From Panagrolaimus kolymaensis (lineage: Eukaryota; Nematoda; Chromadorea; Rhabditida; Panagrolaimidae), in assembly GCA_028622995.1 (NCBI GenBank), contig JAJQJQ010000019.1, positions 1,054,001 through 1,118,000 of the forward strand: 64,000 nt of DNA, given 5' to 3'. Made by a program: the position numbers and the translations under genes. The notes beneath the pieces are model-generated. The model did no database searches and was not told the DNA's origin. It was given only the letters and a program-made list of their open reading frames with translations. Positions 1 to 12,000 of the stretch are shown in pieces (the stretch's first letter is position 1; each line of letters starts with the position of its first letter).

Positions 1-365
1 CCCTTCATGATGATCAGTTGCATCCAGACGATCAAGAAATGGAAATAAAAAACTATGAGAAAAAAGAGAAGAAAAAATAAAGCTAAAAGCATCCGCTTCA
101 AAGTTTTTTTTTTCAAAAGAGATAAAGCAACATTTTTTAAATCAAAACAAAAAAAACGAAGAAAAAAATGTTTCAAAATATAAATGCATTAAACTTTCCA
201 AGCGGCAAAAACATACATACATCCGTTTAAAAAAGAAACGTCATTTTTTTTATCGAACATAATAACTTGCTTCGATAAAAATAAATTGAAATATTTATTT
301 AGAAACTTATTACAGTTTTTATAAAAAATTTTTATATTATCTTATAAACCATTATCCAGAAATGA

Positions 366-958
366 CAGTTTTAAACCTTTATTAAAAAAAGGATTTGCCT
401 CAATGCTTATAAGCGTCGTCTCTTCTCAGTTAAATTTTTTTTAATAAACCTTTATTTGTAAGGTTTTTCCCAATACCGAACGATTAATTAATTTTTCATG
501 TGCCAGTTTACTTTAATCATTAATAAAAAGCCACTTTTTTCAAACCTAATTTATCCAAGTTAATGCGCTTTAACATTATAATTCCAAAAACCGTTAACAC
601 GATGCAGAAAAAGCCAGTTTAATTTGTAGCATCAATGTCACTTCATGAACACAGTTTTAATATCCGCTAGAAACTCCCTAAAACTGTCTAGCGAATGTAC
701 AGTTCCAAAATATAAAATACGTTGCAGTTTTATTTCATCCAGACAACCACCAGTGAAACACATTTGTCTCAATGTTTAGTGCAATTACAAAGCAAAAAAC
801 CTGCTTAAATCACCACAGTTAAACAACACAATAAAATGAAAGAAAATCTTTATTATTTTAACAAATTAACAATAAGACAAAAAAAATTTACAAGTATGTA
901 TTTGGTTTTTATATATATATTCAAGCAACAAAAAAAAACTATAAAACCATGACAGTTT
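366..958 (+). repeat. CAGTTT-motif cluster downstream of CEPT
   Basis: Several + strand CAGTTT(T/A/C) or CAGTTA copies occur, for example near 366, 427, 502, 614, 652, 722 and 952. The rest of 1-1120 is A+T-rich with no gene seen. The cluster stops at the CEPT exons. Confidence 0.6.
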
Positions 959-1120
959 TCTAACATACACAAGCTTGCTTATTACAAAAAAAAGAATTCC
1001 TTACAAATTTTGAATTAACACACATATATCAGTAGCAAAAACACGTTTCAAAGTAAAAGAAAAATACCAACAAAAGAAAAAAGAGAGAAAATAATGGCTG
1101 TTGAATTGAAGATTGATTTT

Positions 1121-2751
1121 CTAACGTTGTTTGTGTAAATTTCCAATAGCCGATGATGTCTTTCTTGGTGGTCCATTTGGTGCAGGAGCTAATGAGAAGC
1201 AGTATATGTTCAAGTAATCACAGAATTGTTCACAGATAACTTTGCAGAATAGAATCAATGAAACATAAGCATAAATCTGAAAAACATACGATCATGGAAA
1301 TGCATAAATTTTACTATAAGTAAACTCACCGTAGCAACAACCAGTAGCTTATATTCATCAAAATAAAAATCATAATATTGATTTAACATCATAGCTAAAG
1401 GACTTAAATAAATCCAATCCCATAAAGATAGCTCCCATCGACTCATATAAGCAATAACCAAACGATTTGCAGCTTTAGCAGCTACGGCACCAAAGCATAA
1501 ACAAAATAATGTTATATTTGCATCATATATTCCTGTAGTTGATTTGCTGTATATCATACAAAATGGTACCACAACAGCTGACAATGGAAATAATGGTGAA
1601 AGTACAGATGTATCAGCTACAGTTGAACCATTTCGACCAGCACCTTCACAAAAGATAACTTTAACATAACCGAGAATTTGTGCAAAACATAGAAATGTAC
1701 AACCACCAACTGTGATATATTTGAATGATAAACCAAGAATATGAATTGACCAAATTTGTGGACCAAAGATTCCAGTAATAAGTAAACAACCGATTACAGT
1801 CATTTGAGCTTCAGTTACATCAAATTTAGCAAATCGAAGTTGTCCAGTGCAATAAGTTGACCATTGTGCAGAATAAAAAACGATGATTGATATGACATTG
1901 ATGATGAGCACACCATAACGTATTTCACCCAGCTGCATTGCATAGCATATATTCAATGTTACAAAAACTAAAAAATGTTGATAAGCAATTAACATCGATG
2001 TAAAACCAAACCTTGAGAAATGGAATCACATCCATGATCGAATAGTTCTCCAAGAGGTGATGCGGAATTTGTTCGTCGAGCTTGTTTACCATCAATAGCA
2101 TCCAAAGTTTGATACAAGAATAAACCAAGTGCAGCAAGAAAGTATGCCCATGCTGGAGCCTAAAAAACACATAATCATCAAGATAGTTAGTAAGAGAATA
2201 TGTCAAAAATAATTACTTGTTCTTTAGCAGACCAACAAAAATATGATAAAATAAGCATGGTTACAAGATTGATAACTAATCCAATGAGAGTGATAACATT
2301 TGGTGCAAGCCACATTGGAAAATATGTAACAAGCTTCTCCCAGAATCTGAAATCAAACAAGCATTAGTAAGCAGTTATAACAAAATGTAAAAAGTTGATG
2401 GATAAAGTAGTGAAGCAAAGTAAAATATTTGTGGGTTAATTGAAGAATCCATTAACTGAGTTAGTTTCTTTATAATGCACTCACTTCTTCATACACAGTT
2501 CATCAAGCCATGAAACATCAGTAGCAGAATATTTATGATCACCAAGACGTTGAATTTGCATCGTTGATAAAATACAATCGGATTCCAAATATCCTCGCCA
2601 TAAACTTGTTACAGTATCAAAGGCTCGCTAAAAATGAACAAACACATAAAGATTATCATCAAACACAAGTTTAAAAGCAACAACAACATACAGTTCTTGA
2701 TGGACTTGTTCCACTTCGATCCACATTTTTTGATCGCGTTGATGGTGGCAT
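1121..2751 (-). CDS. cept: Choline/ethanolamine phosphotransferase (CEPT family), 6 exons
   Basis: Transfers phosphocholine or phosphoethanolamine from its CDP form to diacylglycerol, the last step of the Kennedy pathway, in ER/Golgi membranes. Exons by frame and splice sites: 2692-2751 (coding part), 2485-2627, 2217-2346, 2012-2159, 1330-1967, 1121-1276, giving about 424 aa, the usual family length. Exon 4 carries the CDP-alcohol phosphotransferase signature DG-x2-AR-x8-G-x3-D-x3-D (DGKQARR, then GELFDHGCD), with all catalytic Asp residues present. Several hydrophobic helices follow. The intron at 1968-2011 is only 44 nt; splicing it gives the continuous reading SISQ-VFVTLN. The frame stays open upstream of ATG 2751 to an acceptor at 2940, adding a Gln- and Ser-rich stretch (five consecutive Gln), so a longer N-terminus from an unseen exon is possible. 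Whether it prefers choline or ethanolamine cannot be read from sequence. Confidence 0.92.
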
Positions 2752-2940
2752 TATGTAAACCTTCTTGAATTTTTGATTCTCGTTGGTTGTTTGATCGTTT
2801 GAAGAAGTTCCAATTGGTATAAATACTGAAGTGGATTCAAATCCTTCTTTTTTGCTTTCTTGTTGTTGTTGTTGCTTATTTGAGTTGAGTTGGTCGACGA
2901 TTGAATCGTCGTCGCTCAGTAACAATATTTTTTCAGCAAT
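2752..2940 (-). other. Open 5' extension of the CEPT exon (5' UTR or N-terminal coding)
   Basis: The first CEPT exon runs back to a good acceptor (TTTTTCAG) at 2941-2948 with no stop in frame. The added residues are low complexity (SDDDS, a run of Gln, ESKKEG, SSNDQTTNENQKF). No ATG lies in this stretch in frame. It is either 5' UTR after a spliced-leader site or the end of a coding exon whose partner was not found in 2950-3600. Confidence 0.5.
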
Positions 2941-4107
2941 CTGAAAAACGAATAAAGAGATTAGTGATTTTTGTTAAAAACGCGGATGAGAAAGAAAAAG
3001 TAAGGTAAACCGGGAACAAGAAAACAAAAAGACGCAATTATGTAAATTTATTTGGTGGAAAAAGTTTTACTCAAATAAAGCAAAAATAAATTTTTATATT
3101 CCTCGCACAAGTTTTATCCTACATTTTTAACACTAATCTAATGGTTCATTACTCAAAAGTTAAACTTGTTTTTCACCCATCTTTAATCGTTTTTAAAAGA
3201 CTTTTGTAAACTACTACCAACAACTCATCCTCTCTCCAGCCATCATCATCACTTTTCCTTCCTGCCTGCCAAGAAGAAAAATAAAATAAAAATTAGACTA
3301 TCAATAAACTCCTCTTTTTATTTTTTTCGTTGTTGTTGTTGTAGTCCGTTGTCTGCTTTCTTTCTTTCTTATGGGAGCAGTCTGTTGTTGTTCTCGTAAG
3401 TCACATTCAATGCTTTCCTTCCTTCCAAATTTTTTTCTCCCTTTTGCCACTTTGGACCTATTTTTTTCTCCGTGAACCGCGTGTCATCGTCGTTGGCTGT
3501 TGTCTCATCGAAATAAAAAATGTCGCGTGTTTTATTTTTTATTCCTGCACCTCCTATTGCTTGCTTTTTTAACACCACACATACTTTTTTTGTGTTATGT
3601 CAAAGTCAAAATTTTGGACTTTGATGAATGTTGTGAATAAAGTAAAGGTAAAGTACATAAGCAATTAAAGAAGAAAAGGAGATGGTTCGATTATTATGAA
3701 TTTGCAATAAAAATGGAAGTTTGTGGTTTCTATTTTACCCCGAAATGCTATTGAAACTTATTTTCGCGACTGATACTTTAACTAACACCTCTAATCTTCA
3801 ACAATCCTTTTCTAACGGATTCCAACCAAACTATACCAACTACGTTATAAACAAGGAACAATCGCGGGAAAAAATACCATAAAGAAAAGGATTAGAAATA
3901 TCAAAAATGGATTCAACACCTTTACAAAAAAGCATACAATAGTCATATCACTTTATTCCTTTATTAATAAAAAACAATAAAAAGTAATATTCCTCTAATA
4001 TAAATAACAATAATTCAACAACAATAATAACCTATTTAAATAGCCTAATGATAACTAAATATGTAAAACAAAATAAGGCGCTCCATTGTCGATGTATTAG
4101 AACGAAA
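2941..4107. other. Intergenic region between CEPT and EF-Ts
   Basis: No supported gene. 3200-3580 is less A+T-rich, with poly-pyrimidine and GTT-rich tracts, and probably holds promoter or 5'-exon sequence of CEPT. AATAAA-like signals on the minus strand around 3950-3970 are suited to EF-Ts 3' end formation. Confidence 0.5.
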
Positions 4108-5491
4108 TCACTTTTGAGCAGCATCAGGATTGACACCAAGTTCCAAACGAGCAAATGAAATAATGTGAGCACCATGAGATTGAAGATAATCGTAAACAGA
4201 TTGAGATGGATTTAGCATGAATGATTGACGAAGTAATTGAGTTTCATTTTCATCCATTTGAGTTGTCTGAAAAACAAAGAATGTAAACACAAATTTTCAA
4301 AGCCGTTGAAGAACCATTACCTTTCCAGAATAAAATTCATTAAGTTCATCTTTTTCACCTTCAGTAGCATCCTTTGATTCACCAGAATGAGTTGATGATT
4401 GCTTTTGAGCTGGTGTTCCAAGAGTTTCAGGTTGCATTCCAATAACATGTTGACATATTTGTGACGCAAGTTTATTTGTCGGGAATTGAGTAATATTTGA
4501 ATTTCTTTCAATACCAATAACAGATACAAAACGACCCATTTCTACTACTTCAGTGCCGTCTAAAAACAAAAGTTATGGTAATCACAATATCATCGTAGCA
4601 TAACCAAAGCAACTTACCACGTGGATGAGATCGAGCATAAACTTCCACATTGTTTGGTGCAACATAAACTTGAGCTCTTGAAATTGTAATATTTTCACCA
4701 AGTTTTCCAACATTCATAGCTATGGCTTCTTTAACGCTACGATTTTTACGTGTAAGAAGTTCAGAAGCTTCTAAAAATGAAGGAATTAATGCATAAAATA
4801 AATATCAATATATAAGCGTTACTAACCAAGAAGATGAGAAGCAAGTTGTTTATCATCAGGAGCGGCTAAACCTTTACCAGCATCAATAACAGCTTGAGTT
4901 ATTTCTTCTAACTAAAAACAAGCAAAATAAAGAAATTGAAAAGAAAGCAGCATTGAAAGTTTACCAATTGTTTGAAAACATCACTACGAGCAACAAAATC
5001 AGTTTCACAATTGAGTTCAACCACAGCAGCAACATTTTTGGTTGATTCAACACCCAAAAGTCCTTGAGATGTAACACGAATTCCAAGCCTAAAAATTGAG
5101 AGGTAAAGCAAATAATCAAAAGCATTCCATGATTCTTAATAGTATCCAGTGATTTTCCACAAGCATATGCATATATTTTCCATTAACAAAATTCTTACTT
5201 TTCAGCTTTAGCCCAACCTTCTTTAACAGCTAATTCTTTTAACCATTTTTCTGCTTCATCCAATTTATCATAACCAAATTTATCTATAGCTTTTCTGATA
5301 TTTATGTAGCTATATCCCGTCTTCTTACGTAAAGATGCTAAAGCCTGAAAAAAAATTATTGCATCATATAAAAGTTAACAATAAAATAAAAATCTAACCT
5401 CTTTTTTACCCGATGGTGCTGCAGCAGCTGTAGTAGCTGCACTCAAAGAACGATATGAAATTCTTGTAAATGTTGAAACATAGCGTAACAT
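4108..5491 (-). CDS. tsfm: Mitochondrial translation elongation factor Ts, 7 exons
   Basis: EF-Ts is the guanine-nucleotide exchange factor that recycles mitochondrial EF-Tu. Exons: 5399-5491, 5199-5344, 4965-5088, 4827-4911, 4618-4770, 4321-4559, 4108-4266; total 999 nt, 332 aa, normal for the mitochondrial form. The first exon is a basic, Ser/Ala-rich leader suited to mitochondrial import. Exon 2 matches the N-terminal UBA-like domain ([23 protein letters not shown]). Exon 3 has the hallmark [18 protein letters not shown] core motif. The protein ends [12 protein letters not shown]. All intron phases agree. It lies 1.2 kb upstream of CEPT in the same direction, too far for a typical compact operon. 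Its 5' flank is where the CAGTTT array begins. Confidence 0.95.
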
Positions 5492-6876
5492 AATTTGTTT
5501 GTTGTTGTTATTGTTTGATGATTGATTCAACAAACAAAATTATAAATAAATGTCGAAATATTCAGGAATAAAAGTTTGCTGCAGCAAACACAAAGAAAGA
5601 AAGAAAGTTGACTGATGAAAAAAAAGTCAAACAACTAAAAAAATGTTGCAGAAAAAATGCAAGCAAAATGCGCGTCTTCGTGCATGCCAAATATTTTTTG
5701 TTACTATTGCTTCAAGCGGCTGCTTATTTCTTGATGGATTTTTTTTTATTTTGCTTTTAATAACAGTTTTCATAATAAAAAAAGTTTAATTAACAACTGC
5801 AGTAAAAATTTATAGATGGTGCTTCATCATCTTCATCACAGTTTTAATGGAAGATTTATAACAAATTTTTTGTTTTCTTCAATTTGTACCTCAGTTTATT
5901 TTTTATGTTTTTTTCTTTATCAATTACATCATTACCCAGTTTCAAAAATTGTTTTTGTTAATAATAAAAAGTGCTTCAAATATTAAAAACGCATCAACAG
6001 TTTTAATAATTTTTTTATAATAATATGATAAGCAAGAAATTTAAAAGATTTCACTACAGTTTTTCTTTCAAAGATTTAAAGAAATCGCAGACTTTTTTTT
6101 AAAATAAATTTTTTAAGCCAAATTTAGAAGTGGAATATTTTTGTTGAATTTCGTTTCACAAAAAAATACTAAAAGGTCAGTTTCAAATGATTTTATTTCC
6201 ATTGGACAAAAAAAATGACAATGATGGCAATGAATTGAATTTTTTTGCAGTTTTAAAGGATTTTGTATTAAGAAGAATGAAATAAATTCACAATGCTAGT
6301 GGCAGTTTTATAGCTTTTATCGTATGAATGATTTTTCTCAAGATAAGAAAGGCTGTAAGACAGTTAATAAATAAAATTTCTTGGGTTTTTGTATTTTTTC
6401 TTTTAAGCGAACAGCCGCTAGCCAATTATAACAGTTTTTTATGAAAACAAATATTAGATCTTTTTTTTTTGATTTTTCAGTCAAAAAAAATCTATTTTTT
6501 AACAATTTTTTTTCAATGCGTAATTTTTTATTTTCCATGAAAAAGTTGGAATAGCAATTTTATATTTTTCACGGCCGTGGCTGCTGACTGATATTGGCCT
6601 CCATTTTTTTCCCTCAGGAAAAGAAAAAATGGAAGGAATCGATTCATACAAGCGATTACAAATCGCTCTTTTTTTGGTGCTTGTTTGCTCGATCGAAAAA
6701 ACAAAAAATAAAATGCAAAAAATCATGCTTTTGTTTTTTCATTTAAAAAAAGTTTACTCTTTGCGAATTTTTGTAAAAAAAAAAACAAAAAAATCTCCAC
6801 CTTCTCAGTTTTAATTTCCTTCATTAAATTTTTTTGAATTTGTAAAAAAACTTCCGAAACCCAAGCAATTTTTGCG
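5492..6876. other. Gene-free region filled by CAGTTT motifs
   Basis: The 5' flank of EF-Ts (minus) and of the 187-aa gene (plus). CAGTTT copies lie near 5763, 5838, 5891, 5936, 5997, 6055, 6177, 6248, 6301 and 6429. Short open frames here have no protein-like composition. Confidence 0.55.
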
Positions 6877-8271
6877 ATGAACCCATTATTCGATAATTAT
6901 TGCCGCTATCGAACCATTTTATCCATTCACCAGCCTGATTATCGAAAAGACATTCGAGTGCTTTTTGGAACTCCTGGAAGCCATGGAAAAGATTTGATTG
7001 GATTTAAAGGTCATTCAAATTTGATTGAAGTTGGAAGAGACCATGGCAATGGAAATGGCGATGGTAGTGTTGAGGAAGAAAAAAGCAATGTTGTTAAAAA
7101 AGATTTGGTAAGACTTTCTTCTTTATGCCAGTTTTTATCTTTCTTAAAAATCTTTACAAAATTGAACCCAGTTTTAAAAATAAAGAAAAAAAATAAAAAT
7201 TCTGAAAGATTTTTTTAAATTGCCGAAAGCCAACCCGTTTTTCAGTGTTTTATATTACCTTTTTATTATCTTTGGCTCTATCTATCTTATTGTTTCAGTT
7301 ATAAAATTACAAAATTACTACTTTGAACAGTTTTTTGAATAAAAAGAAAAAATTCTTTCTTAAAGTTTTTCGAGTAATCCAAATCTTTAAACAGCTCTTA
7401 GTTTTTTTCAGTTTTTTAAACTATCATTTTCGTTGTTTGCATTAGTTTTATGAATGAAACAGTTTATTCTTCTTTCTTTTTTCAAGTAATATGAAAACCC
7501 AGATTATTACCAATGCCAGTTATATCCTTAATTGAATAAAAAAAACTGAAAGATTATGCAGTTTTAAAATAAAAAAATTAGCAAATTTTACAGTTTTACA
7601 TTAAATTTCTCTTTAATTTGACCGAATTCTTAATACGACAAAGCTTATTTTTTGAAACCTTTTTTCTTATCCATTATTTTTTTCTTTTATGCTAAAATAA
7701 GGGTAGAAACCATACCCACTGATTCGGTTATACTAAAAATAAAAAATTGTATTTTGAAAAAAAATGCAATGTTTTGAACAGTTTTAAATTTCTTTATTTT
7801 AAAAAAATATTTTTTTGAAAAAATAAAATCCACAGATTAACCGATATCCAGTTTATATTTTTTTCTTATTTTTTTTATAGTCCCGTCAAGAAGAAATTCT
7901 TCATCGTTGGGGAGAAATTAATGACATCGCTAACATTGTCCACCATCCACATGAATATCAAAAAAGTGATGAACGTGAAAAAACTTTGGTTTGTTTCCAC
8001 CCAATTAATTATAAAGCTGGCAGTTTAAAATATTTTTTTTATTTAGGAAATTGAAGAAATCGATTCCTCCAGCGATGATGACAAGCAAGAAAGTTCCGAA
8101 TGGATTGGAAGCAACCGATTCCATCACATTCATCGAACTCCAATAAACTCACATGTTTGGGCGGTTTTGGTTATCGAAGATGATCATGGTGATGAATTCC
8201 ATCATGTTGGCAGCCACCATTCCACTTACACCGTTAGCCATAAAAGATTATTTCCAGCTGATGAAATTTAA
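6877..8271 (+). CDS. Unrecognised 187-aa protein, 3 exons
   Basis: Exons 6877-7107, 7881-7988 and 8047-8271 join in phase 0 at both introns and give 564 nt, 187 aa, ending ...RLFPADEI. I recognise no domain, signal peptide or membrane segment. The N-terminal exon contains a short Gly/Asn run (GNGNGDGS) followed by an acidic stretch. The last exon is acidic (EIEEIDSSSDDDKQE) and then His-rich (many His residues between NRFHHIHRT and GSHHSTY), with a hydrophobic core WAVLVIEDD. Intron 1 (773 nt) holds several CAGTTTT copies in the sense direction. The gene lies between EF-Ts and the mosaic secreted gene. Consistent frame across two introns is the main reason to believe it; expression is untested. 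The start was chosen as the first ATG in the open frame. Confidence 0.6.
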
Positions 8272-9086
8272 TATTTTTTAAAAACTTCCATGATTTATGC
8301 CACCATCAGTTTTTAAATTTAATAAAAAATATATTAAAAATTTTTGGTATGTGTTACAAAAGAAATACCCAAATAAGATAAAAGTCAAGACAGTTTTATT
8401 TTAATTTTTAAAGCTTCTAAATGAAATAGTCAAGTTCAGTTTTAAATATTTACCAATTATAAATAAAATGCTCTACAGTTTTGTTCTAGTAAATAAATAC
8501 ATCCTTCAAAACAAAAAAATGTGATAACAGTTTTTCTTTAAATATTTTATATTTATCTTTATTTAAAAAAATTGTAAAACCTTTGGTTGGATTTTCTTCC
8601 ACTTTTTTTTCAAACAAAATACCACACAAACTACGTTTCAGTTTTTGTTTAATTGAAAAAATTAAATATTCATTTTTTGAGATCACAAAAAAGAATATTT
8701 AAAAATTCGAAGATGAAAAAAAATAAATACAGTTTTTTCTTAATTTCAAAATATTTAATAAAGTAATTTTTGTATAGGTAAATATTGCATTTTTCAGTAA
8801 CGCTTCAGATAAATATAAAATTTGTTTTTAAATTACAGTTTTTTCCATTTAAAATTTGTTTTAATTCTTTTCATAAAATTCATGAAATCCATGAATTTTA
8901 TTTTAAACTTTAAACTAAATTTCACTCGAGCTTCTTGTTAAATACAGTTTTTATTATTTCTAAAAATTTATTTTTGAAAGATATGTTATTTTTTAATTTT
9001 GAAAGCATGGAATAAAAAATATAATAATAATATAACAAGTGAAAATAGAAAAAAAGAAGAGGCAGTTTTTTATATTTATATTCTTT
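8272..9086. other. Convergent intergenic region with CAGTTT motifs
   Basis: Lies between the 3' ends of the 187-aa gene (plus) and the mosaic gene (minus). It contains CAGTTTT copies and A+T-rich sequence with AATAAA-type signals. No gene seen. Confidence 0.5.
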
Positions 9087-12000
9087 TTAATGACTGGGTA
9101 AACAAAATCTCTCACAATCTGATTTAGATCGAAGAGGTATTGGAGGTATATGAGATTGTTGAGGGCAATAATCATAAAGATACAATGTGCAATGATCACC
9201 ACGGCGGTACCATCTAAAAACAAGCTCAATCAGTTATAATAATTTCGAAAATTCTATCCAATAAATTATTAATAGTTTTCATTTTTGATTTTTTTTAAAG
9301 AAAGAAGACAATTATTAAAAATATGTATATTAGCTTTCATATGCACGAGTTAAGCTTTCTACTTATAAAAAATATCTTAAAATGTTGCCACAGTTTAAAT
9401 ATAATATTCTTAATTTTTTTAAATAATTTTAAGATTAGTGTTGTCCTACCAACACTATACTGCACTGTCCAGTTTTCTCTTTTAACAAAAATAGCTAAAA
9501 TACGTGGGATATTTTTTTTTATTAGTTTTTAATTATTACTTTTAATAATTCAGTATTGGTTTAAAAAAATAAAAATGGCAATGCTGCAAAATGTGTGACA
9601 GTTTTTGTAGTTAATTTGTAATATATGCGAAAAAAGGAGTAATGTTTGGAAATCATAACGACAATGCTCGTAACAGTTTTAATTATTTTAAAAAAAAGCA
9701 AAGATTCGAGTTTCGCAAATTTTTTTGTTTACATAAATGACCATAAATAACAAAGCTAACAGTTTTTTTTGCTAATTTTTTAGTTTTAATATCAAAAAAT
9801 CAAATAAAAACTCGCTAAGTAACTTATCGCCCTACAGTTTTTTTCTCGTAATAAAAATAAACAACAGTTTAATTTTCTGTATTTTTAAGGTATTTCTTTT
9901 ATGTATCTCGAAAACAAAATATCTTCAGTTTTCTATTTTTTTCTAAATCCTGATCAGTTTTTCTTCTGACAGTTTTTAAATTTTAATTCATTTCCAGGCA
10001 ATTCAATCAGCTAATTGTTTCATTAATCCACCCAGAAACTCACCTTTCAGTTTTATGAGCAATTGATCCATCAACTTCACAAAATAATTTTGATGATAGT
10101 TTTTTACATGTAAATAATGATTTTACTAAAAACATCAAATTAATGTTCTTACCAGTTTAAAAAAATCCTAAAATAAATTTCTTACATCCACAAAGAGGTA
10201 AAGGCAATCCAGGGCCATTGGATGAACCTTCAGATATTTCCCCAGTGGATTCATCCACACAAAAACATGATCCATTTAATCGATCACATTGCATTGGTTG
10301 AAATTCACCATTTTCTTTGCATTCGGGAACATAGGAATCTTCTCGAATTAAGGCTATTTGGCGCGAACGCAAACACTCTAAAAAATTTAGATAAACAAAA
10401 ACCAAAAACGAATTAGACAGTTTTATTTTCTAAAATGAATTAAAATAATTTAATTCAGTTTTTTTTTATCTTTTTTATTTTGAAAATTGAAACCATAAAT
10501 GAATGGACAGTTTATTGAGAAAATAATCTTCGTACAAGTTTTAATTTTGGAACTTGGAAGTAAAAGAATATTTTAAAATCCAAAGAAAAGAATTGTTCAC
10601 TCGTCCCAGTTTTGTTATTATTCATTATTTTACTAAATTTTTTGGAAAATAAATCAGTTTTGGTCAAAAACACGCTTTCTTTAAAAATGTTAACGCTGTT
10701 ATAAAAACATGATGTAATGATTCGAACCAGTTTACTCTTCAAAAAGACATTCTTAATTTGTGACAGTTTTTTTTACATTTTTTTATTTTTGAAACCTTGT
10801 GGAAGAGTCAAAATTCCTGGAAAATTTGCTTTAAAAATGATGAAGCAGTTTTAAATTTGCTAATGAAAAATAAAAGAACGTTTTAAATCCCTAAGAAAAT
10901 GGTTTTTTGTTTTATTAAATTTTGTTTTTCGAAAATGCATGCAAAGCCGCAGTTTTTTTGGTTTAAAAAAAATAAATAAAAACTATAATAATGAATAAAA
11001 TTTAAGAATTCATTTTAAATTTTATTATTTAAATAAATTTTTTAGATTTTTTTTCAAGAAAAATTCTCAACACTGATCAATTTTAATTAATTAAAGTTTG
11101 CAATAAAAATATTGTAAATTTAAAAGCCATAGTTGTTTTATTTTATTTTGTTGTAATATTTTGCAGCTACACCCATGGAACAGTTTTTGATTTTAAACAC
11201 ACAGTCATTAAGGAAATTAAACCAACAGTTTAAAAGTAAAATTCAATGATTCCGTTTTTTTATTTTTTTATCCGTTTTTTTGTTTTTTTTTATTTTGAGC
11301 AAATAATTTTTTTGAGCCTATCTTTTTTGAAAACAAATGGCGACCTCGTCTTCCAGTTTTAGTTAATTAAAAAAATATTTTTAAAAAAATTTGCACTGTA
11401 CCTTGTGTGACAATTTTTTCATTTTCATCCGTCCTCGAATTTTCCCTTCCTTCTTCCTCGCCATCCTCTTCATTTTCATCATTGTTGCTGGCTTCAGTTT
11501 TCTTTCTGCCCTTTTTCTGCCGACTTTTATCGCCGTCAGTTTCTTCTTCCTCATCATCTCCGCCGTCACTTTTATTTTCTTCCTCATCATCGTCTACTCC
11601 ACCAGTTTCTCGATTAAAAGTGCAAAAATGGCTTCGTACTTCCAAATTTTCCAAAATATTTTCAAAATATTTTATTTCGGCATCTCGACAATTTGAAATT
11701 ATGCTATCCATTACGCAATCCGTTAATTGTTTTTTAGTTTTGCACAAAATTTTATCTTCGCCTATTCCACTTCGAAATAAGCATCGACGAATTTCAGGTC
11801 GATGCACGGTTTCCTCCAAACACCCAGCATTTATCAACCATTCCAATTGTTTTGAGCTCTGTAAAAAAATAATTATTTGCTTTCATTATTTAGCAACTAT
11901 GAACAGTTTAATAATAAAATTAAATATTAAAAAATGGGGTGTCTTGAGTCAGCGCAAACAAAAGTATTTAAAGTTTTCAGTTTTGATATTTTTATTCGAT

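Noticed and set aside
3369..3578. Open frame upstream of CEPT on the minus strand (69 codons)
   Set aside because: No ATG start, low-complexity composition and no clear splice link in phase to the CEPT exon. Left as possible 5' exon or promoter sequence.
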